This document shows, in pieces, positions 1 through 8,156 of a stretch of 12,332 bases of DNA. A program made the position numbers and the translations under genes. How positions within the stretch are numbered: the stretch's first letter is position 1; each line of letters starts with the position of its first letter. The stretch lies in NCBI GenBank assembly GCA_007135385.1, contig SLIY01000044.1:1-12332 (forward strand), given 5' to 3'. The notes under the pieces were generated by a model, which had not been told where the DNA came from, ran no database searches, and saw only the letters and a list, made by a program, of their open reading frames with translations. This stretch comes from Leptolyngbyaceae cyanobacterium CSSed165cm_216 (GTDB lineage Bacteria > Cyanobacteriota > Cyanobacteriia > Phormidesmidales > Phormidesmidaceae).

Positions 1-2
1 AA

Positions 3-2045
<2,043 letters not shown>

Positions 2046-2049
2046 AACC

Positions 2050-2086
2050 AGATCCCAGGGGTGTTCGAGACCCCTGGGATCTTTGT
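2050..2086 (+). terminator. Strong hairpin after nifJ (terminator or processing structure)
   Basis: A perfect 13-bp stem (arms 2050-2062 and 2070-2082, core GATCCCAGGGGT / ACCCCTGGGATC) encloses the 7-nt loop GTTCGAG. Only three T residues follow (TTTGTC), so the U-tract is weak for an intrinsic terminator. The hairpin starts 4 nt after the nifJ stop. It leaves only about 18 nt before the ribosome-binding site of the next gene, so it may act as a partial terminator or mRNA 3'-end stabiliser. Confidence 0.75.
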
Positions 2087-2115
2087 CACAAAACATTTCT
2101 CAGCAGGAACCCCTG

Positions 2116-3141
2116 ATGGACTTAACCACCCAATACCTTGGCCTCAGCCTGAAATCGCCCCTGGTGGTGGGGGCCGCTGCTCCCCTCACCGAAGACCTGG
2201 ACAACCTGCGCTGGATCGAAGATTCCGGTGCGGCGGCGATCGTGCTCCACTCCCTATTTGAAGAGCAAATCCGCCGGGAGCGGCTGGAAATTCACCACCA
2301 CACCGAGTACGGCACCGAAAGCTTTGCCGAAGCCCTCACCTATTTCCCCGAACCAGAGACCTTCCATGTGGGCACCGATGCCTACCTAGACCATATCCGC
2401 CAGGCCAAAGCGATGGTAGACATCCCCATCATCGCCAGCCTGAATGGCACCACCCCGGGCGGCTGGATCGACTATGCCCAACAAATGCAGCAGGCTGGGG
2501 CCGACGCCATCGAGCTGAATATCTACTGGATTCCCACCGACCTAGACCTGCCAGGGGCCGATGTGGAGCAAGACTATGTGGACATTGTTAACGCCGTGAC
2601 CAACTCGGTGCAGATTCCCGTTGCCGTTAAGGTGGGGCCGTACTTCAGTAATATGGCCAACATGGCCAAACAGCTCCACCAAGCCGGGGCCGCAGGACTG
2701 GTGCTGTTCAACCGCTTTTATCAGCCCGACATTGACATTGAAAATCTGGAAATTCAACCCAACTTGATCCTCAGTGCCCCCCAGGATCAGCGTCTACCCC
2801 TCACCTGGATTGCCCTACTCTATGGCAAACTGCCGGTCAGTCTGGCCGCCACCAGCGGGATTAGCCGCGCCGACGATGTGACCAAGCTACTGATGGCCGG
2901 GGCCGATGTCACCATGCTGGTGGCTACCCTACTGCGCCATGGCATTGGTCACATTAAAACAATCGAAGAAAATCTGCATCAGTGGCTCGATGAGCACGAA
3001 TATGAATCTTTAGACCAGCTGCGGGGCAGCATGAGCCAGCTCAAGTGTCCCAACCCCAGCGACTTCGAACGGGTGCAGTATATGCGAGCCATCCAGTCGT
3101 ACCACCCCATCTGGGCCCCGGATTATCAGGTCGTCCATTAG
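2116..3141 (+). CDS. Dihydroorotate dehydrogenase-like FMN TIM-barrel oxidoreductase
   Basis: A 341-residue protein of the dihydroorotate dehydrogenase / dihydropyrimidine dehydrogenase superfamily, probably an FMN-binding beta/alpha barrel in the cytoplasm. The chosen ATG has AGGA 7 nt upstream; the open frame extends far upstream into nifJ, but that stretch is only an antisense-free shadow of NifJ. Barrel motifs visible: PLVVGAAAPL near the N-terminus, PIIASLNGTTPGGW, GADAIELNIYWIP, PVAVKVGPYFSNM (the lysine usually contacts FMN/substrate), GLVLFNRFYQPDID and LAATSGISRADDV with GADVTMLVATLLRHG (phosphate-binding end). The NxSCPN-type loop that carries the catalytic Cys or Ser in true DHODs reads NIYWIPTD here, so orotate synthesis is unlikely and the substrate is unknown. 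The nifJ-DHOD-like-pfkA order resembles other cyanobacteria and hints at a redox role linked to pyruvate metabolism (inference). Confidence 0.88.
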   Translation: MDLTTQYLGLSLKSPLVVGAAAPLTEDLDNLRWIEDSGAAAIVLHSLFEEQIRRERLEIHHHTEYGTESFAEALTYFPEPETFHVGTDAYLDHIRQAKAMVDIPIIASLNGTTPGGWIDYAQQMQQAGADAIELNIYWIPTDLDLPGADVEQDYVDIVNAVTNSVQIPVAVKVGPYFSNMANMAKQLHQAGAAGLVLFNRFYQPDIDIENLEIQPNLILSAPQDQRLPLTWIALLYGKLPVSLAATSGISRADDVTKLLMAGADVTMLVATLLRHGIGHIKTIEENLHQWLDEHEYESLDQLRGSMSQLKCPNPSDFERVQYMRAIQSYHPIWAPDYQVVH

Positions 3142-3177
3142 CCCACCTGCCCCACCTCCCCACTCCCCCACCCCCTA
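3142..3177 (+). repeat. C-rich intergenic spacer before pfkA
   Basis: The spacer between the DHOD-like gene and the pfkA ribosome-binding site is almost pure C with scattered A and T. It contains CCCCACCTCCCC (3150-3161), and the same 12-mer recurs at 9919-9930 inside the modBC linker. It looks like low-complexity intergenic filler. No promoter is evident in it. Confidence 0.4.
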
Positions 3178-3189
3178 AGGAGCCTCCCT

Positions 3190-4401
3190 ATGACTACTCC
3201 CAAATATATTGGCATTCTCACCAGTGGTGGCGATTGCCCTGGCTTGAATGCCGTGATTCGGGCTGTGGTGAAATGTGCCAGTCGTCGCGGCTGGCAGGTG
3301 ATTGGTATTCCCTACGGTACCGACGGGCTAATGAAGGTGGCTGATGGGGAATACGATATCGAAAAACTGGTGATTCCAGAGCATGGCTATGATATTCCCG
3401 GTGTTTTGCAGGGAATTGACGTGTTGCAGTTCCTTAGTGGCTCAATATTGGGATCCCTGAACAAGGGACATCCGGACGAAACGGAGACAGTGGCCAAGAT
3501 CTTGGCGGGTTACAACCGGTTGAATCTGGATGCGTTGATTGCCATTGGTGGCGATGGCAGCCTGGATATCATTTACGAGCTGGCCCAAAAAGGGGGGTGG
3601 AACCTGATCGGCATTCCCAAAACCATTGATAATGATGTGCCGTTCACGGAAAAATCCATTGGATTTAATACGGCGGTGCAGACGGTGAACAGCGCTTTAT
3701 ATGACTTGACCTTTACCGCCGCTAGCCATGATCGGGTGATGGTGGTAGAGGTGATGGGGCGCGATGCCGGACACCTTTCACTTCACGGTGGCATTGCTGG
3801 TGGGGCTGACGTGATTTTGATCCCAGAGTTGATTCCGGTGCTCAACGAAACCGTGATCTTTGAGGTGTGTCAAAAGATTGCTGAACTGCGCCAGCGGGGT
3901 CGCAAGTTTGCCCTGGTGGTGGTGGCAGAGGGGGTGCGGGGCGAAGATGGCAAGCGCATGCAGGCGACTGGCGAGTTTTTGGCCAAGGCGATCGCTGATC
4001 GCAGCCATGACCTCTGTGAGTCTGGGGTAGCCAACTATTGCGATATGGATCAGGTGGAAACTCGGGCCATGGTACTGGGCCATATTCAGCGTAGTGGCAT
4101 TCCGACCGCGTCTGATCGTCTGTTGGCGGCTGCCTTTGGCCGCAAAGCCACCGACTTGATCGAAGATGGTCGCTTTAACCGACTGGTGGTCTGGGAAGCC
4201 GGTCGAGTGCGATCGAAGGATTTGGGAGAAGCGATCGCGATCGTGCGAGACTGTCACGATAAAGGGATATGCCCTGGTCCGGTAGAAATCGACAGCACCA
4301 TGGTCAAGGTGGCTCGCTCCCTGGGGATTTATGTGGGGAACCCGACGCCCAAATCCCAAACGGTGCTCCCTGTCCCCCAAGCGGAAGCCAGCGTCGTCTA
4401 A
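3190..4401 (+). CDS. pfkA: 6-phosphofructokinase
   Basis: Phosphorylates fructose 6-phosphate to fructose 1,6-bisphosphate, the committing step of glycolysis. The 403-residue length is longer than the ~320 of E. coli PfkA and fits the longer bacterial/PPi-like clade. AAGGAG lies 7 nt before the ATG. Motifs: GGDCPGLN (residues 13-20), GGDGS (120-124), PKTIDND (143-149; Asp147 is the expected catalytic base), EKSIGFNTAV and MGRDAGHL (189-196). In this family Gly after GGD usually goes with ATP use, whereas Lys in PKTIDND is the PPi-type residue (E. coli has Gly). This mixed Gly/Lys pair is known from ATP-dependent enzymes of this clade, so ATP is the likelier donor, but the sequence alone does not settle it. 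It lies 48 nt after the DHOD-like gene and may be co-transcribed with it. Two HIP1 octamers lie inside the gene. Confidence 0.95.
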   Translation: MTTPKYIGILTSGGDCPGLNAVIRAVVKCASRRGWQVIGIPYGTDGLMKVADGEYDIEKLVIPEHGYDIPGVLQGIDVLQFLSGSILGSLNKGHPDETETVAKILAGYNRLNLDALIAIGGDGSLDIIYELAQKGGWNLIGIPKTIDNDVPFTEKSIGFNTAVQTVNSALYDLTFTAASHDRVMVVEVMGRDAGHLSLHGGIAGGADVILIPELIPVLNETVIFEVCQKIAELRQRGRKFALVVVAEGVRGEDGKRMQATGEFLAKAIADRSHDLCESGVANYCDMDQVETRAMVLGHIQRSGIPTASDRLLAAAFGRKATDLIEDGRFNRLVVWEAGRVRSKDLGEAIAIVRDCHDKGICPGPVEIDSTMVKVARSLGIYVGNPTPKSQTVLPVPQAEASVV

Positions 4402-4417
4402 CCGTCCCGGCTGATGT

Positions 4418-4435
4418 CTGGGGTGGCGGCCCCAG
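4418..4435 (+). other. Small GC hairpin downstream of pfkA
   Basis: CTGGGG (4418-4423) pairs with CCCCAG (4430-4435) across a 6-nt loop, without a T-run. It lies 16 nt after the pfkA stop and may help define the mRNA 3' end. The better terminator candidate is further downstream. Confidence 0.3.
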
Positions 4436-4480
4436 TGGGTGACGGCCTATGTCGGTCCCCTATGCCTGACACCCGACACC

Positions 4481-4511
4481 TGATGCCCCCAACCAGGGGT
4501 GTCATATTTTT
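4481..4511 (+). terminator. Probable rho-independent terminator of pfkA
   Basis: TGATGCCCC (4481-4489) pairs with GGGGTGTCA (4496-4504), including two wobble pairs, around a 6-nt loop. TATTTTTG follows, giving the stem plus U-tract expected of an intrinsic terminator. It lies about 80 nt past the pfkA stop and about 80 nt before mtnP, which implies that mtnP has its own promoter. A TATGAT at 4547-4552 could be its -10 box, without a convincing -35. Confidence 0.6.
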
Positions 4512-4592
4512 GCCCGACAGTACTAGTCTCATCCGCCGCTGGGGCCTATGATGGGTCAGTCTAATGTATAGCTTCTGCATATCCTTACCACC

Positions 4593-5471
4593 ATGGCGGC
4601 ACAGGCACAGATTGGCATCATCGGCGGCAGCGGTCTTTATCAAATGGAGGCCCTGACTGATATCGAAGACATTCGCATTGACACCCCCTTTGGCCACCCC
4701 TCTGACGCGATTGTGATGGGCACCTTAGATGGCACTCGGGTAGCTTTTTTGGCCCGCCATGGCCGGGGGCACACCCTAATGCCCTCAGAATTACCCTTTC
4801 GGGCCAACATCTACGCCATGAAGTCCCTGGGGGTCAAGTACTTAATTTCCGCTTCGGCGGTGGGGTCCCTAAAAGAGGCCGCCAAACCCTTAGACATGGT
4901 GGTGCCCGACCAGTTTATCGATCGCACCCGCAACCGAGTGTCCACCTTTTTTGGCGAAGGGTTGGTGGCCCATATCACCTTTGGTGACCCAGTCTGCTCG
5001 GCCCTGGCAAGGGTTTTGGCCGATGCGGTAGACAGCCTTAACCTACCAGAGGTAACGTTGCACCGGGGCGGCACCTATGTCTGTATGGAAGGCCCAGCCT
5101 TTTCTACCAAAGCCGAGTCAGAGCTGTACCGCAGTTGGGGCGCGACCGTGATCGGCATGACTAATCTGCCCGAGGCCAAATTGGCCCGCGAAGCAGAAAT
5201 GGCCTACGCCACCCTGGCCCTGGTCACCGACTACGACTGTTGGCACCCGGACCACGACAGCGTGACCGTAGACATGGTGATCGGCAATCTGCAAAAGAAT
5301 GCTGTCAATGCGCAACGGGTGATTCGGGACGTGGTCAACCGGATTGCGGCTAACCCCCCCCAGTCGGAGGCCCACTCGGCCCTAAAGTATGCCATCATCA
5401 CCCCAATGGATAAGGCACCTAAAGCCACCCTGGATAAGCTCAATTTATTGATCCAGAAATATCGATCTTAA
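4593..5471 (+). CDS. mtnP: S-methyl-5'-thioadenosine phosphorylase
   Basis: Cleaves 5'-methylthioadenosine with phosphate to adenine and methylthioribose 1-phosphate, feeding methionine salvage and clearing the by-product of polyamine synthesis. At 292 residues it is full length for the trimeric MTAP/PNP family. Motifs: IGIIGGSGLY (7-16, phosphate loop), RHGRGH (55-60), PSELPFRANI, SASAVGSL, MEGPAFSTKAES (from 165), GMTNLPEAKLAREAEM (around 188) and TDYDCW. The Asp pair of TDYDCW marks MTAP-type adenine binding rather than guanosine/inosine PNP. The first in-frame ATG is used; an in-frame stop lies 24 nt upstream. There is no clear Shine-Dalgarno sequence. Its TAA interlocks with the TAA of the convergent regulator gene in a TTAA palindrome (5468-5471). 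Confidence 0.95.
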   Translation: MAAQAQIGIIGGSGLYQMEALTDIEDIRIDTPFGHPSDAIVMGTLDGTRVAFLARHGRGHTLMPSELPFRANIYAMKSLGVKYLISASAVGSLKEAAKPLDMVVPDQFIDRTRNRVSTFFGEGLVAHITFGDPVCSALARVLADAVDSLNLPEVTLHRGGTYVCMEGPAFSTKAESELYRSWGATVIGMTNLPEAKLAREAEMAYATLALVTDYDCWHPDHDSVTVDMVIGNLQKNAVNAQRVIRDVVNRIAANPPQSEAHSALKYAIITPMDKAPKATLDKLNLLIQKYRS

Positions 5472-6610
5472 TCACAGTCTCCACCCTGGACTGTGGCCAC
5501 CACTTCGCCAGTCAGATGGGTGTCGTAGCCGCCCAAGTGCTCCAGCTGAGAGATCACCCGACGATGGCTGAGGGTGCCCAGCAATTGCTGAACGGCGGCT
5601 TCTTCTAGGTAGGACTTGAGGATAACCAGGTCGTAGCGGCACTGGCGCAAGGGCAAAAATCCCAGATTGTAGGTGGTGGCGACGGAGGCGGCACTGACCC
5701 CGACATCAGCATTGCCTTGCTCGATCGCCTGGGCCACCGCCTGGTGAGAAAGCACCACTTGGTCAAAGCCAGTTACCGACTGGGGCGCTAACGCAGCTGC
5801 GGCTAAAGCTTGGTCGAGTAATTCGCGACTACCCGCTCCCGGCTCTCGGTTGACTAGGGTGATGTCAGACCGGGCCAGGTCTGCGACCCCCTGAATGCCT
5901 TTGGGGTTCCCTAGTGCCACCAGCAATCCCTCCTGCCAAAGGCCCAGATTAATCAGCACCGTCGCTTGCTGGGGGATCGCCTGACGCACAAAGGGGAGGT
6001 TAAAGGTTTGGGTTTTAGGGCAATAGAGATGGACACCAGCAATATGAACTTCGCCCCGGGCCAGTCGCTCCAGAGCCTCAGCGCTGTTGGCAAAGCTGAG
6101 GTGGACCCGCAATCCGGGGTGCCAGCGTTCTGCCGCTTGCGCCCAGAGAGATAGGGCCGGAGCACAGCCGGCCACGGCCACAGTGTTGAGCAAGTTGCTC
6201 GGGTCATCCAGCAGGGTAACCATGAGGGTATCTTGCTGGGACTGGCGGCTAGCTTCCCCGTCAGCGGCAATCAGATCCATGCGAAAGGCGTCATTTCCGA
6301 CCAGGGGATGCGCCACCCATCGTCCCCCAATGTTGACTAGGCTGACGGGCCAGCGTTCTCGGATGGGGGTATTAGCCGTGGGGATGGCTGCTAGGGTGAG
6401 TTGGCCTGGATCCAGCCAAAATAGATCTTCAACCCGGCATCCTAAGGCTTTAGAAAGACGCAGCGCCACCGTGACCGATAGGGCTGTTTGGCCTGACTCG
6501 ACGCCGCTGATGGTTTGGCGACTGACCCCCGCCATAGTGGCCAGATCTTGCTGGCTGAGACCCAGGCGCAGGCGGGTTGGCTTGAGGCTGTTACGTAACT
6601 CATGTTTCAC
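5468..6610 (-). CDS. One-component transcriptional regulator: XRE-type HTH fused to a periplasmic-binding-protein-like (molybdate-type) sensor
   Basis: Cytoplasmic DNA-binding protein of about 380 residues. The N-terminal ~60 residues form an XRE-type helix-turn-helix (LSQQDLATMAGVSRQTISGV, then ESG). After a linker, the C-terminal ~230 residues match the PBP-like/COG1910 ligand domain, with VAVAGCAPAL, GEVHIAGVHLY, GNPKGIQGVADL, VNREPGAGSRELLDQAL and GNADVGVSAA. This domain is related to molybdate-binding proteins and occurs in regulators without a signal peptide. The start chosen is GTG at 6610, with AGGGG 7 nt upstream. An in-frame ATG at 6628 has no Shine-Dalgarno sequence and would lie only about 6 nt from the transcript start predicted by TATACT (6641-6646). 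The gene is divergent from mop/tauE/modA/modBC, so control of molybdate uptake is a strong contextual inference. No ModE-type winged-helix domain is present. Confidence 0.85.
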   Translation of the reverse strand: MKHELRNSLKPTRLRLGLSQQDLATMAGVSRQTISGVESGQTALSVTVALRLSKALGCRVEDLFWLDPGQLTLAAIPTANTPIRERWPVSLVNIGGRWVAHPLVGNDAFRMDLIAADGEASRQSQQDTLMVTLLDDPSNLLNTVAVAGCAPALSLWAQAAERWHPGLRVHLSFANSAEALERLARGEVHIAGVHLYCPKTQTFNLPFVRQAIPQQATVLINLGLWQEGLLVALGNPKGIQGVADLARSDITLVNREPGAGSRELLDQALAAAALAPQSVTGFDQVVLSHQAVAQAIEQGNADVGVSAASVATTYNLGFLPLRQCRYDLVILKSYLEEAAVQQLLGTLSHRRVISQLEHLGGYDTHLTGEVVATVQGGDCD

Positions 6611-6637
6611 CGGGATACCCCTACCCATGATCTGTCA

Positions 6638-6646
6638 GCCAGTATA
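6638..6646 (-). promoter_or_regulatory. Predicted -10 box of the regulator overlapping an operator half-site
   Basis: Read on the minus strand the sequence is TATACTGGC: a good -10 hexamer (TATACT) merged with the half-site TACTGGC. The same TACTGGC lies before mop at 6768-6774, and its complement GCCAGTA lies at 6741-6747. Binding here would block the regulator's own promoter, which fits autoregulation. No good -35 was found. Confidence 0.5.
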
Positions 6647-6706
6647 AAAGGCGGCGGGATACAACCGGGGTCATCGCTCCCTAAATCTGGTTGGAAAAGC
6701 CTTCAA

Positions 6707-6735
6707 CTCTGTACTTCAGAGCACATTTTTTCTGA
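6707..6735 (+). other. Terminator-like hairpin with T-run in the divergent spacer
   Basis: CTCTG (6707-6711) pairs with CAGAG (6717-6721) around TACTT, and CACATTTTTTC follows. An alternative pairing, TCAG (6716-6719) with CTGA (6732-6735), would exclude the first. It would matter for mop only if transcription begins upstream of 6707. The stem is short, so this is a weak call. Confidence 0.25.
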
Positions 6736-6740
6736 GGGAT

Positions 6741-6774
6741 GCCAGTAAGGTTGACATGTATGAAAAATACTGGC
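6741..6774 (+). promoter_or_regulatory. Candidate operator: 7-bp inverted repeat upstream of mop
   Basis: GCCAGTA (6741-6747) and TACTGGC (6768-6774) form a perfect inverted repeat with a 20-nt spacer, so the arm centres are 27 bp apart, about 2.6 helical turns. The right arm continues a possible -10 (AATACT, 6766-6771). TTGACA at 6751-6756 lies inside the spacer but is too close to AATACT to be its -35. The arm is repeated a third time at 6638-6644. This is the likely target of the adjacent HTH-PBP regulator (inference). Confidence 0.5.
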
Positions 6775-6793
6775 GCACAGCCTAGGGGATGGC

Positions 6794-7003
6794 ATGAAAG
6801 TTAGTGCTCGTAATAGCCTCAAAGGCACCGTTAAAACAATCACCTACGGCACGGTCAATACTGAGGTGGTGATTGAGGTGGCCCCTGGCGTGGATCTGGT
6901 GTCGATCATCACCAAGGCCTCTGCCGAGGCGATGGACCTGGCAGAGGGCAAGGAAGTCTACGCCATGGTGAAAGCTTCCAATATTATGCTGGCGGTGGAT
7001 TAG
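6794..7003 (+). CDS. mop: Molbindin (Mop/TOBE-domain molybdate-binding protein)
   Basis: A 69-residue single-TOBE protein whose relatives assemble into hexamers binding several molybdate or tungstate ions, thought to store or buffer cytoplasmic oxyanion. The whole sequence is the classic Mop domain: MKVSARNSLKGTVKTI at the N-terminus, VNTEVVIEV, SIITKASAEAMDL and the final EGKEVYAMVKASNIMLAVD region (the KAS segment contributes to the anion site). AGGGG lies 5 nt before the ATG. It is the first gene of the plus-strand group, directly behind the candidate operator, and is followed after 114 nt by the TauE-like gene. Confidence 0.95.
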   Translation: MKVSARNSLKGTVKTITYGTVNTEVVIEVAPGVDLVSIITKASAEAMDLAEGKEVYAMVKASNIMLAVD

Positions 7004-7117
7004 CCCTTTTCATTGCCATGAATTAATGCCCGAAAGTTCACAGCTTTAGCACTGGCAAGCATCGTTGTTGCTGTGGCTTGTCAGTGTCCTACCTTCTTTT
7101 ACTGTGAGGACATGGCG

Positions 7118-7978
7118 ATGGCTGGTCAGCCTGAGAAATCCAGTAGGGGCACAACCCTGGAGCCCCCCTTGAGGCGCGATCGCAAACCCTGGCTGGCCTT
7201 TACTTGGGCTGTGCCAATTAGCCTGGTGGGCGGGTTAATGGGGCTGGGTGGGGCAGAATTTCGGCTGCCGGTATTGGCTGGACCTCTAGGCTATCTGGCC
7301 AAGCAGGTCGTGCCGCTCAACTTGGCCATCAGCCTGGTGACCGTTACCGTCGCTCTGTTGATTCGCGGGCAGACCCTCTCGATGGCGGGGTTAGTGCCCT
7401 TTCGACCGGTGCTAGCCTCCCTGATTGCCGGGGCAATGATCACCGCCTATCTGGGGGCCACCTGGGTGCGCCATATTTCCAACGAGCGTCTAGAGCGGAC
7501 AATTTTGGTGCTGCTGGTCAGCATTGGTATTGCCCTGTTGATTGAAGCCTTTTTACCCCAGAGCTTTCCTGGCCTTATCCCGGCGGTGCTGGCTTGGCAG
7601 GTGCCGGCCGGGGTGCTATTTGGTTTGGCTATTGGGCTGGTCAGTAGTGTGCTGGGGGTAGCTGGGGGCGAGTTGATTATTCCCACCCTGATTTTTGCCT
7701 TTGGGGTGGACATTCGCTCCGCCGGAACAGGCAGCTTAATTGTCAGTTTGCCCACGGTACTGATTGGTCTGATTCGCTATGCCCGTTCTAGGGCATTTTC
7801 TGACCCACAAGCCCTACGGCAAACGGTTTTACCCATGGGTATTGGTTCGGTCATTGGGGCGATCATGGGTGGGCTGTTGGTCGGCATCATTTCCCCAGCG
7901 GTGCTGAAGTTTGGGCTGGGTCTGATTTTAATTGTGTCGGCGGTGCGGGTATTTGCCCATACTCAAGGGCACAACTGA
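7118..7978 (+). CDS. TauE/SafE (TSUP) family membrane transporter
   Basis: An integral inner-membrane protein of about 286 residues with roughly eight hydrophobic segments. Family members move sulfite, sulfoacetate or other organic and inorganic oxyanions. Two inverted-repeat family signatures are visible: GGLMGLGGAEFRLPVL (residues 38-53) and SSVLGVAGGELIIPTL (176-191). A cytoplasmic basic leader (RRDRKPW) precedes the first segment. The start is ATG 7118, with GAGGA 7 nt upstream. ATG 7112 lies too close to that box, and GTG 7073 would add a cysteine-rich leader with no supporting signal. It sits between mop and modA. A TSUP protein in a molybdate locus could handle sulfate/sulfite cross-talk or an auxiliary oxyanion, but its substrate cannot be read from the sequence. 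Confidence 0.85.
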   Translation: MAGQPEKSSRGTTLEPPLRRDRKPWLAFTWAVPISLVGGLMGLGGAEFRLPVLAGPLGYLAKQVVPLNLAISLVTVTVALLIRGQTLSMAGLVPFRPVLASLIAGAMITAYLGATWVRHISNERLERTILVLLVSIGIALLIEAFLPQSFPGLIPAVLAWQVPAGVLFGLAIGLVSSVLGVAGGELIIPTLIFAFGVDIRSAGTGSLIVSLPTVLIGLIRYARSRAFSDPQALRQTVLPMGIGSVIGAIMGGLLVGIISPAVLKFGLGLILIVSAVRVFAHTQGHN

Positions 7979-8107
7979 CTCCCCTGAAGCACCTGGTCGA
8001 GGGGTAATTCTAAGGTTGGGAAAGTGGGAGAGGCGATCGCCCTATGGCAGTTGGGGACAAGCCATCGTCTTAGTGCCACCTGATACAGCTTTCTCAGCAG
8101 GGGCAGA

Positions 8108-8140
8108 TAAAATTTACGCATGTCAAAAATATTGTCAAAA
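8108..8140 (+). promoter_or_regulatory. Possible modA promoter -10 and TGTCAAAA direct repeats
   Basis: TAAAAT (8108-8113) is a fair -10 hexamer in the 178-nt gap before modA, without a recognisable -35. Just downstream, TGTCAAAA occurs twice in direct orientation, at 8121-8128 and 8133-8140 (12-nt period). Each is near a GCATG (8118-8122, 8141-8145). A regulator could bind these repeats. They are also within the modA leader, so an RNA-level role is possible. Confidence 0.3.
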
Positions 8141-8156
8141 GCATGGGCCAGGTGGG

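Noticed and set aside
3778..4380. 200-codon minus-strand open frame opposite pfkA
   Set aside because: It is an antisense shadow of a well-conserved gene, with no motif and no ribosome-binding site seen.
6087..6647. 186-codon plus-strand open frame opposite the regulator
   Set aside because: It is an antisense shadow of the HTH-PBP gene with Arg/Ser-rich translation and no recognisable domain.
6751..6771. TTGACA with AATACT as a sigma-70 promoter for mop
   Set aside because: The spacing is only 9 nt, far from the required ~17. TTGACA may be coincidental.
6629..6793. Moco riboswitch before mop
   Set aside because: No extended conserved multi-stem structure was recognised. Only short hairpins are present.
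7981..8004. CCCCT...AGGGG hairpin after the TauE-like gene as a terminator
   Set aside because: It has only a 5-bp stem with a 14-nt loop and no T-run, so it is too weak to call.
7932..8156. Upstream extension of the modA frame overlapping the TauE-like gene
   Set aside because: It would place the signal peptide and lipobox about 75 residues inside the protein and has no supporting ribosome-binding site.
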